In this document: positions 9,099-17,982 of the stretch, one piece after another | How positions within the stretch are numbered: position 1 is the first letter of the stretch | Layout: each line of letters opens with the position of its first letter | Source of the DNA: Piromyces finnis | Lineage: Eukaryota; Neocallimastigomycota; Neocallimastigomycetes; Neocallimastigales; Neocallimastigaceae | DNA: 20,905 nt | Reading direction: 5' to 3' | Assembly: GCA_002104945.1 (NCBI GenBank) | Contig: MCFH01000180.1 | Coordinates: 1-20,905 of the forward strand | Program-made: the position numbers and the translations under genes | The notes under the pieces: generated by a model | Told to the model about the DNA's origin: nothing | Database searches by the model: none | The model's input: only the letters and a program-made list of their open reading frames with translations

Positions 9099-10671
9099 GG
9101 AAACTTAAAAGTACGGAAAATGATAAATAATAAAATTCAAGATTTTAACATTTTTCTTAATAACTATAAAGATTCTGTACACACTTTGAAGAATTCTATC
9201 TACTCGTAGATTTCATGCATTTTTTTATATAAAATTTTTAAAAAATCTTTACACACAATTTTCTTTACACCATTGTTTCTTTTTTTTTTTTTTTTTTTTT
9301 TTACTGTTTTTTATAACTTTTAATTATTTATTATTTCTAAAAAAAAAATGTATATTTTTTAATAAAACTTTTTTTTAACTATATAGGGTACTTATATATT
9401 TTTAATGTATATTTTATATTTTTGTATTGTAATTCATGCTATTATTCTAAAAAAAAAAAAATTTAATTGATATGATATATGAATAATATAGATGATAACT
9501 AAATATTAATTAGTATAATTATTATCTGTAATATTAAATAGTATAATATTATAATATAATAGGTAGTATTATTATATAGTATCATTTTGTATAAAAATAT
9601 TAATATTTAAAATATTTATAGTTTAAGTAACTCTAAAAAAAGATAAAGAAATTTTAAAAATAAAAAAAAGTTTTTTTTTTCCATTTTTTAAAATAGTTTA
9701 AACTTAAGCATTATAAATTTAAACAAAATTCCTTTTTCCTTTTTTTTCTAAGATTAAAATGATAGTTATTAAAATTGATATAGGTTTTTCTTTTTGCTTT
9801 CTTACTCTAAAAATGAATATTAAATTTCTTTTTTTTTTTTTTATAAAACTAAAACTATAAAATTGTTACAATATGAAGAATAAAAATTAAATACTTTACA
9901 TTTTATCTATAAAAAAAATAATATAAAAAATGAAATACTGATTTTTTTTCTTTTTTTTTCCTCTTTTTTCTTTTTCATTTCATTTTTTGTTATCATTTTC
10001 TGGGTTGGCTATATAATTATAAAAATAAATTAAAGATAACAAAAAAAAAAAAAAGGAAAAAAAAAACATTTACTGATTTTATTAATTCTCATAAGAATTA
10101 ATAAATTATATTACAATAATATTATAAAAAAAGAAAGTATATATACAATTATATAAAAGAATTAAATATATAATAAAATAAATTATATATTTTCTTTTAT
10201 ATACTTTTTATTTGTATATTTGTTTATGTTTTTCCTTTCATTTGCGTTTTTATAAAATATTATTTTTTGTTTCCATTAAAAACTGAATTTCATAAAATAT
10301 ATAATAAATGCGAATGTTTTTGTTTACTTATTGTTTTTTTTTAGTGATAAAATGTAGATAATAATTAAAAAATAATTAACCGTATGGAAATTAAATTTTT
10401 GATATTGTATTTTTTCGTAAAGTAATTTTTTTTAAATATTGATGTAGTTGTTATTATTTTTTTGCTTTTTGCTTTTTGTTTAATTTGATTGTTTGTTTGT
10501 ATTATTATTATTGCTATATTGTATTAATGTTGTTATTTTATTTATTTTTATATAATTTATGGAGAGATAATTTTTTCTTTATCATGAGATTCTTTTTTTT
10601 TAATATCACAATCTATGATAATAATGATGATGATATAATTTAATTAAAAAAAATAATTATTAATATAAAAT
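9099..10671. other. AT-rich intergenic region
   Basis: No supportable gene is present. The stretch is long A and T homopolymers and AT repeats. A perfect 12-bp hairpin lies at 10078-10105 (tttattaattct / agaattaataaa, 4-nt loop). The sequence cttaaaagtac at 9104-9114 repeats 8304-8314 on the far side of repeat copy C. The right part is the 3' flank of the minus-strand gene ending at 10672; I see no canonical AATAAA close to its stop. Confidence 0.7.
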
Positions 10672-11847
10672 TTAATTAACGGTAATGCGACTTTCACAAA
10701 TATCCATTTCAGTTGGTTTTACTTCTCCAGTAGCTGCATTAGCAGGACTAGTAGTATTGGTAGTTGGAAGAATATCATTTCTTCTCTTGGTAAAAGTGCG
10801 AGTGATATTACGACGAATAGAAGCACCATTAGTTAAAGAGCGCTTAAGACCCTTTAAAGTATCTGGGAAGTTTTGGTATTTCTTATTCTTTTTTAAGTAA
10901 AGTAAACCAGCACCAGCAGCACCAGAAACCATGATTACACCAGTAAGTGGCATAATAATGTTTCCAGAACCCTTGTTCTTGCCTTCATTATCGACAGGTT
11001 CTTTAAGTTCAATTTTAACATCTCCGGCTGTGTTTTCAAGAACTGGAGTACCAACAGTAGCTTCAACGCCAGTAGCAGCTTCAGTAGTAGTGGTAGTACC
11101 TGGGTTAGTTATACCTTCAGTAGTAGTAACAGTACCATCTACAGAAGTAGCATTTTGTTGAGTGGTGGTGGTAGTAGTATTTTGTTGAGTAGTAGAAGAA
11201 GAAGTGGTAGTATTAGCAGTAGTAACTGGTTTTGGTTGAGTTTGAGTGGTAACTGGCTTTGGTTGGGTTTGAGTAATTGGTTTTGAAGCTTGAGTAGTAG
11301 TTGGTTTTGGCTTTGAAGCTTGAGTAGTAGTTGATTTTGGCTTTGGAGCTTGAGTAGTGGTTGGCTTTGGCTTTGGAGCTTGAGTAGTAGTTGATTTTGG
11401 CTTTGTACTACTAGAAGATCCAGAAATATTACAACTAGAATCTGGGCAAACACCTTTTTTACCATATAAATCACAAGAAACGATACTCCAATCAGCATAC
11501 ATAATACCAGCACTCTCTTTTTCAAAATGGGTAAACATAGCTGGAGAAATATCAAGACCTTGGTTACCACATCCTGGGCATCTATCAGTAATACGACCGA
11601 CAAGATATTTGTTATTATAGACAATCTTGACACATTTTCCACAATAGTAGCTTTTATTTTTGTCAAGTTGGTTGCTATTTAAAGCAACATAATAATCAAC
11701 AATATATTGTGAGTCACTACCACAACTTGGAGGATCACTATGAGATGGAGCTGGAGAATACATTGAAACTCTACCCTTACCTAAAACATTTAAAGGCATG
11801 GTAAGAGCGATAGCTAAAGTAGATTTTAAAACGTTTTTTAATTGCAT
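10672..11847 (-). CDS. Membrane-anchored expansin/RlpA-like double-psi beta-barrel protein, 391 aa
   Basis: This is probably a cell-surface, wall- or polysaccharide-associated protein. Residues 1-23 look like a signal peptide. Residues about 25-140 form a Cys-rich double-psi beta-barrel with YYCGKC (69-72) and TDRCPGCGNQGLDIS (87-101). The extracellular part has eight Cys (42, 69, 72, 90, 93, 125, 134, 139), enough for four disulfides. D88 and D99 lie 11 residues apart, like the two conserved Asp of expansin domain 1. Residues 149-292 are a Thr/Pro/Gln stalk, probably O-glycosylated, with four decapeptide repeats at its start. A transmembrane helix spans about 297-318, followed by a basic 73-residue tail. 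No expansin carbohydrate-binding domain 2 follows, and loosening or lytic activity is unproven. The ORF is a single exon, and its ATG directly precedes the signal peptide. Barwin- or GH45-related annotation is the main alternative. Confidence 0.85.
   Translation of the reverse strand: MQLKNVLKSTLAIALTMPLNVLGKGRVSMYSPAPSHSDPPSCGSDSQYIVDYYVALNSNQLDKNKSYYCGKCVKIVYNNKYLVGRITDRCPGCGNQGLDISPAMFTHFEKESAGIMYADWSIVSCDLYGKKGVCPDSSCNISGSSSSTKPKSTTTQAPKPKPTTTQAPKPKSTTTQASKPKPTTTQASKPITQTQPKPVTTQTQPKPVTTANTTTSSSTTQQNTTTTTTQQNATSVDGTVTTTEGITNPGTTTTTEAATGVEATVGTPVLENTAGDVKIELKEPVDNEGKNKGSGNIIMPLTGVIMVSGAAGAGLLYLKKNKKYQNFPDTLKGLKRSLTNGASIRRNITRTFTKRRNDILPTTNTTSPANAATGEVKPTEMDICESRITVN
11284..11403 (-). repeat. 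30-bp coding minisatellite in the stalk (4 units)
   Basis: Four in-frame 30-bp units encode KPK(S/P)TTTQA(P/S), residues 149-188, followed by two TQTQPKPVT units. Near-identical DNA units suggest length variation by slippage or unequal crossing-over. They lengthen a presumed glycosylated stalk between the barrel and the membrane. Confidence 0.9.
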
Positions 11848-12816
11848 TTTCGTTTAATTAATAGAGTTATTCTTTTTTTATTTCAATTATTATTTAAAAT
11901 ATTTAAGTTTAATATCTCTTATAAATCTTTTTTATTTTTTAACGAAAAAAAATTAAAGGAATATTATTTGTTAAAAAATGTTAAAAAGAAAAATAAACTT
12001 TATAAAGCTTAAATAAATAGTATTTTTTATTATTTTATTTTTAAAAAAAAATATATTATTTTATTATTAATAAATATCTTTTTTATTATTTTCTTTCTTG
12101 TTTTATTTTAATAAATATAAAATAAAAATAGACTTGATAAAGTGTATTTTTAACGTTTTAAAATAAAAAGAAAGAATTTGGTTTTTAAGAATGTTTTATT
12201 AAAAAATAGATAGAAAGTAATAGAATAATAATTATTATTATTATTATTATTATTATTGTTATTCTAAATAACTTCTAATTTAATTTTTTTTATTTTATAA
12301 TAAATAATTTTATAGTTTTTTTTTTTTTTTTACTTTTTTTCTTTATTGAGTAAAGGTAAAAAAAAAAAGGAAAAAAGTGGACTATTTATAATTTTTTTTA
12401 ATTTTAAATTTCATTTCATCCATGCAACCAAAAATTAAACCAAAACTTTTTTTTATCTTCCTACATATTACCACAAAAAAAGAAAAATTATTTTTTATTT
12501 TTAATTTAATTTTTTTAAAAAAGTTTAATTAATAATAAAATTTAATTATAATTAATTAAAAAAATTATTTATAATTAAAAAAATAATTAAATGCATTTTA
12601 TTATTATTTAAAATTTCAAGTTTAATACATTATCTACAATTACATTACATTATATTACATTAAAATTATGAATCAAAAGTTTAGCTAGGTCATGTATCAT
12701 TTATTAATGAGATTTAATAAAAACTAATTTTTAAATATTTTATTTTATACATCTTTTGTATTTTTCTTAAAAAGCATGCTATACACAAGCAAGCAAAACT
12801 ATTAATTTGGCTTCAT

Positions 12817-12860
12817 TTTGGTTCCAGTTTGGTTCCAGTTTGGTTCCAGTTTGATTCCAG
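12817..12860 (+). repeat. Four tandem copies of tttggttccag
   Basis: The 11-bp unit occurs four times, the last with one change (tttgattccag). It is GC-richer than the surroundings. It could be a slippage product or a clustered binding site; nothing distinguishes these. Confidence 0.9.
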
Positions 12861-12928
12861 TTTTTTAGTTGATTGAGAAAATAAAAAATTTTTAAAAAAT
12901 AAAAATAGTTCATACATTTTTACCATAT

Positions 12929-12963
12929 ATTAATAATAATATTGTTCTAATATTATTATTAAT
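12929..12963. repeat. Perfect 15-bp inverted repeat, 5-nt loop
   Basis: attaataataatatt pairs with aatattattattaat around gttct. It is entirely A/T, so chance formation in this composition is plausible. Confidence 0.8.
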
Positions 12964-13500
12964 AGTTTAAATAGTATAATTTTATTATTGATTTATTGTA
13001 AATATATAGTTAATATATGATTAATTGAATCTGTTTTAATTAATAAAAAAAGAGTTGGATTTGTAAACGATCCAAAATTAAATAAATTAATTGATAAGCT
13101 AATATATTATAATTTATTAATCATTAATATATGATGTTATTTAAAACAATATATTATATTAATATTTTACAATCGGTGAATTATACATATTAAAGTCTAT
13201 TCTATATTGATTTTATTTAATTAATTATGAATTGTTACAATATAATAATTATATAATATTTGTGTCACGAAAATAAATTAATTTTTAAAAATTAGGAGTA
13301 AATTTTTTAACATATCCATCATCGTTCATTTTTTGTATAAAAATGATTATATTGTAATATATATTTACTATATATAATAATGTATTATTTTTATGATATG
13401 TGACATGTTGAGTTTAAAAATTTTCTTGGTACATTAAAATGACAGTAAGAAAAAAAAAGGTCAAGTAAAATGTAAAAAAGAAAAGTTAAGGTAAAAAATA

Positions 13501-14940
13501 GTAAAATAATAATAATGATAAAGAAAAAACTTCATTAACCTCAAAGAGGACACCTCTTATCTAAGAATCTTACTTTTTTTTATTTCATTGATTTAATTGT
13601 ATGTCGAGAAAAAAAAAAAAAGAAAGAAACAATTTAAAAAAAAACCATTATAAAAATAAATAATGAATGGGATTGATCGTGGTAGAAATAAAAAGAATGT
13701 ACCAAAAATGTACATAGAAATCAAGCAGAAAAAAAAATATATTGAATGTAAAATGCATTGTAATAATAATATCAAGCAGAAAAAAAAATACATTGAATGT
13801 AAAATGCATTGTAATAATAATAATGAAAAAAAATAGCTAATGAAATGGACTTTAAAGTGGCACCAGAAAAGATATTGATTTTTTTAAAAAAATATTAATA
13901 TAAATAAATGTAGTAATAATTGCTTTAATATTGTTTTTTTTTGTGTGTGTGCACGTATGTATGTGTGTGTAATGCCATTTTTTCTTTAACTTACAAATGT
14001 GTAGTATGGTCATGAAATATAATAGGTAAAGCTTTTTTAAAAAAAAATATATGAAATGTAACTTTTTTAATGTCACATTTTTTTAATTAAAAAATTTATA
14101 TTACATTTTAATCAATGTAGATCAATAAATGTAAATGTAAAAATAATGTAATAATAGATAATGATGTTATTTTGACCCTATCAAAATAAAAAAAAAGTCT
14201 GTATTTCGTTTATTTGTCTACATTTGTATACATTAATTTTTCATTGTAATTATTCTGTTACAATTTAATTAAAAAAATTTTATCCAATAAAATGAAGGAA
14301 AAAAAACTTTAATAAATAATAAAATTGTAAAAATAATAAAAAACACTCACAAGACATTTTCATAAATAATTATTAATAATAGTAATAATTAATAAATAAA
14401 AGCCTATTAAATAAGCCTTTTTAATTATTATACCATTTAATTATAAAACTTTATATTATTATTAATTATAATAGTAATACTATGTCATGTCATGCACTTT
14501 AATGCTCTTTAATATTATTAATTATCTATGTAATACATTTAATACTAATGTAATAGTATTAATTAATGAATAACATTCATACATTTATCTATTTTTCATG
14601 CATTCCTAATAATCTTAATTCACATTCTCATTTAAACCTAATTGTCTAAATGCATAAATACATTGTATATCATACATCATTCTACGTATTATCCTTTTAC
14701 CTTTTAATATCCTATAGGTACCCTTTAATACTAAATAATAACTTTTTAATTTTTAAAAGCTATAAAAATTAAAATTATGATTATCACTTTTTGTTATGAA
14801 TACATTAATACATGAAGCTTTATCAAAAAAAATGAAATGAAATGACAGGTTGAATAAACCATTCAAAATACCTTTTGATGATGTTGTTAAATAAGAATAT
14901 AAAAAAAAAAAAGTTTTTCTTTCCATATTTTTAATGGATG
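13501..14940. other. AT-rich intergenic region with small repeats
   Basis: A slightly GC-richer patch (cctcaaagaggacacctctt, near 13539-13558) opens this stretch. It is followed by a 51-bp tandem duplication and a TG/GTAT-rich tract (13940-13972). Minus-strand open frames at 13593-13793, 13852-14076 and 14753-14962 are translations of low-complexity DNA and are not called. Confidence 0.65.
13720..13821. repeat. 51-bp tandem duplication
   Basis: The unit atcaagcagaaaaaaaaa...gcattgtaataataat occurs at 13720-13770 and 13771-13821 with a single difference (tatatt against tacatt). This is a very recent local duplication. Confidence 0.9.
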
Positions 14941-15130
14941 GTGAAAAGTTTAACCTTCTCATACTAGAGTTGTGGCTTGAAAGAGAATGTGAGATTAAAA
15001 TAAAATAAAAAGTCTAAAGTGTTATTGTAACGTAGCCGTGAGACAAATATCATATCCAGTAAGAACAAACCACTTGTAATATTTAAAGTTTTAGGGTGTA
15101 ACCTCTTTTCCAAACCGTTCTTTCTCTTTA
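14941..15130. other. Unexplained GC-richer island
   Basis: By hand count 14941-15120 is about 32% G+C, clearly above the flanking DNA, with tracts such as cgtagccgtgagac (15031-15044) and ttagggtgtaacctc (15091-15105). No long frame, tRNA cloverleaf or recognisable RNA motif is evident. It could be a small RNA, a short exon or relic sequence. Confidence 0.35.
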
Positions 15131-15676
15131 TTAATTTCGTACAGAGATAGGAATGTAATAAATAAATAAATTTAATGAATGAATAATATTATAAAGGAGT
15201 AATCATGAAAATAGTTTTAAAAAATATAAATATAAATATAAAACTATTCCAATAAAGATTCTTTTCTACATGCACATAATATAAAATTGAGTGATGAACT
15301 TTTAGTATTGTTAAAGGAAAGATATCTTTCTTGTTTATATTTTTATTGACTGATATCAGTAAAAATATTCATAATTCATAAATGTACATTAATGTATAAT
15401 GTAAATACATTTTTTAAAAAATGAGAAATGGAATTTTCTGTATTAAAAAAAAATTGATACTCCATAATAGTAAAAATGATGTATTATATGTATTATTTAC
15501 TACAATATTATTGGTTAAACAGTTTGAATAATAGTAAATTAACGTATTAGATTTCCTATTGTTTTTGTAGGACAAAATAAAAGATTGAATTTTATTGGTT
15601 TTATGACTTAAATTAATCAAAAATTAAAGTTTTAAAAAAATTACATTTTTTAAAAATACAAATAAAAAATGATAAT

Positions 15677-15769
15677 ATGGTTTAAATAATGTAAATACAT
15701 CAAGTTTTATTATTAATATTATGTACTTAATAATAATAAAACTTGATCGATTTATATTATTTAAATCAT
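15677..15769. repeat. 39-bp near-perfect inverted repeat with 15-nt loop
   Basis: Left arm 15677-15715 and right arm 15731-15769 are complementary at 35 of 39 positions. Two of the mismatches are A/G differences that would still pair as G-U in RNA from one strand. The core atcaagttttattatta / taataataaaacttgat is perfect. It may be a miniature inverted-repeat element or a hairpin RNA gene. No flanking target duplication is obvious. Confidence 0.75.
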
Positions 15770-16130
15770 GCCTTATAATAGATATGAACTTTATAATAAA
15801 TACATAGCCTACTCTATTTTTAGTTTTTAGCACTAACTTTATGTATTCACATGATATATAATTATGAATTCATGCAATTATTGTAAATTTATTCTAATAA
15901 TACATTTAAATATGTCTAATTTACATTTATAATTGGATTGAATATATTATTAATTAAGGTTTTTATATCAATAACAAATAATATCAAATGATTTTATCAA
16001 TACAACTATACACAAAATATATTAGTATCATATATTAATCATACCATAAAATGTAGACCAAAAATATTTTTTATATTACATTATTATTTCGTACATTATG
16101 ATAATGTATTGTAAGATAGGTAAACGACAT

Positions 16131-16187
16131 TGATAATAAAAACTTTTTTTTTCAACCATTAGGATTGGTGAAAAGTTTTTATTGATA
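16131..16187. repeat. Imperfect hairpin around aaccattaggattgg
   Basis: tgataataaaaacttttttt...tcaacca and ttggtgaaaagtttttattga are complementary apart from extra T residues on the left arm. The loop is about 4-6 nt. It is not next to a gene end, so it is not called a terminator. Confidence 0.6.
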
Positions 16188-17686
16188 GTAAAAAAAAAAA
16201 AGGAAAAGCCTTCTGATAATAAAAAAAAAAAAGATAAAAAGTGGAAAGAGATAATGGAATTAAGATTAAAAAAAAATTTAAAAAATTCATTTTTATAAAA
16301 TATTCCATTTGATTTATTTACATTATTATTTATTCATTTATTTATTTATTAATGATATTTATTTATATTATTATTTATTCATTTATTTATTTATATTAAT
16401 ATTATTTATTTAGAATATTAGTTATTTATTCACTTATTTATTTTGTCACCATGATCTTAAATTCTTTTTTAATATGCCCATTTTTAGTAGTTTCAATGAA
16501 AATCAACAAATAAAATTTTTTTTAATAGGAATGGATGGATCATACTAAAACAAAAATTAAATTAAAAAAATTTAATAATAAAAAAGGTTTTCAAAAAAAA
16601 AAAAGTTTTTTATATAGAAATGAACAAGTTAACAACAAAAAGTAAAATAATGTTTATTAACAATTACTTTTTACAAAAGAATAATACATTATAATAATAA
16701 TATTCAATAATTATTGATAGTAATAAGGTTTAATATTTAATAATACATTATACATCACATCACAAATATAGATTAAATTAAAAAATTGTTTTTTTTTTAA
16801 TTATTAATATTGTACTTGTACTCATTCTCCGGGCAAACAATAAAGTTAAATGAATATGATGTAATCATTCATTCTCATGCATGCTTTAATTAATAATATG
16901 CACCAATGAATAAAGTAAAACAAAAAGTTATCATCATGCCATTTATTTTTATTAATATTTTTTATGTTTTTTTTTTTTTTAAAGTATTTAGAGTTTGTGT
17001 TTTTTAACATTTTTACTTTGCATTATCAATAAAATTCTAGTTATTTACTTTGAAAATGCTAAAATGTTGATAATATAATAAAAATTACTATAAAATACAA
17101 ATTAAAATATTCATTGTAATTGTAATAACTTTTTTTATTATCTTGTCATAGATTATTCTTTTGAATTTTTTATCTTTAATAGTTTTTTTTCATTCTTATG
17201 AAATTAATTTAAAAGGTTAGGTTTTGTAAAATGATTTAACAAAATGATTTTGAATAAACAAAACCAAAAAAAAAAAAAAGAATGGCTAAGAAGGACAATG
17301 ATAATAACAATAATAAAAAAAAAACATACTATTATTTTACCTTTGTTTATAAAATTAATATAATTTTCAAATTTATTGGATAGATTCGTTATACGAATAA
17401 GTTATTTATAAGATCTTTAAAAATAATAATAATATATAAAAGTCAGACAATGATCATTTAATTCTTATTTAATGATGCTTTCACAAAGATATATACAAAT
17501 ATAATTATAAATTAACATTAATTATTTCTTTAAAATTGTATCTTTCTATTAAAATTTAGTATAATTAACTTTATAAAATTAGGTTTCACTTTTATCTAAG
17601 ATATTCTTTGCTACATTTTATGTTTTTTTTTATTTTTTAATTCGACTTTATAAAATTAAGAATGTATATAATATTTTCTGTTTATG

Positions 17687-17726
17687 TTTATATTTATATT
17701 TATATTTATATTTATATTTATATTTA

Positions 17727-17769
<43 letters not shown>
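17687..17769 (+). repeat. Compound (TATATT)n-(ATT)n microsatellite
   Basis: About seven TATATT units run directly into about thirteen ATT units, 214 bp upstream of the LRR gene start codon. The second unit looks like an expansion from the first. Confidence 0.92.
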
Positions 17770-17982
17770 TAATAACTATTTGTAAATTATTATGGTGGTT
17801 GAATTCGAATTTTTATTTATTTTTATTCATTTATTCTTTTCTTTTGATTTTTATTATCCTTACTAAAAATAGGTTTACTTTAAAAAACTTTATTTTTATG
17901 TATACAGGATATTTTATGTTGAAAGAAGGTCAATATTTAAATGTTTTTTTTTTCTTATAAACAATAATAAATAAATAACATT

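Larger units (their letters stand above)
11848..13500. other. AT-rich intergenic region upstream of the expansin-like gene
   Basis: This holds the promoter side of the minus-strand gene; no box can be named with confidence. It contains an (ATT)n microsatellite (12231-12257), ATTACATT repeats near 12637-12660, a four-unit 11-bp repeat (12817-12860) and a perfect hairpin (12929-12963). No gene is supported. Confidence 0.7.
15131..17982. other. AT-rich intergenic region upstream of the LRR gene
   Basis: No gene is supported; the minus-strand frames at 15414-15620 and 15624-15833 are low-complexity. It holds a 39-bp inverted repeat (15677-15769), a hairpin (about 16131-16187), TTTA/TTCA-type repeats (16310-16440) and a long TATATT/ATT microsatellite (17687-17769). 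cttataaac at 17954-17962, about 20 bp before the LRR gene ATG, is TATA-like but cannot be called a promoter with confidence. Confidence 0.65.

Noticed and set aside
10685-11666. Frames 10685-10900 (+), 10931-11161 (+) and 11139-11666 (-)
   Set aside because: They overlap the expansin-like gene. The minus-strand one is a repetitive Leu/Gln translation of the stalk minisatellite in another frame.
13593-15833. Five minus-strand frames of 66-74 aa (13593, 13852, 14753, 15414 and 15624)
   Set aside because: They translate A/T homopolymers into Phe/Lys/Ile/Tyr-rich strings with no domain, no codon bias and no splice-linked neighbours. The 14753-14962 frame is the least simple but still unsupported.
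16310-16440. TTTA/TTCA repeats as a CRISPR-like array or telomeric repeat
   Set aside because: They are short irregular microsatellite units without spacers, and there is no TTAGGG-type array.
9099-17982. tRNA or rRNA genes in the long intergenic stretches
   Set aside because: I looked for GGTTCRA-type T-loops with matching acceptor stems and found no convincing cloverleaf. The base composition is also too AT-rich.
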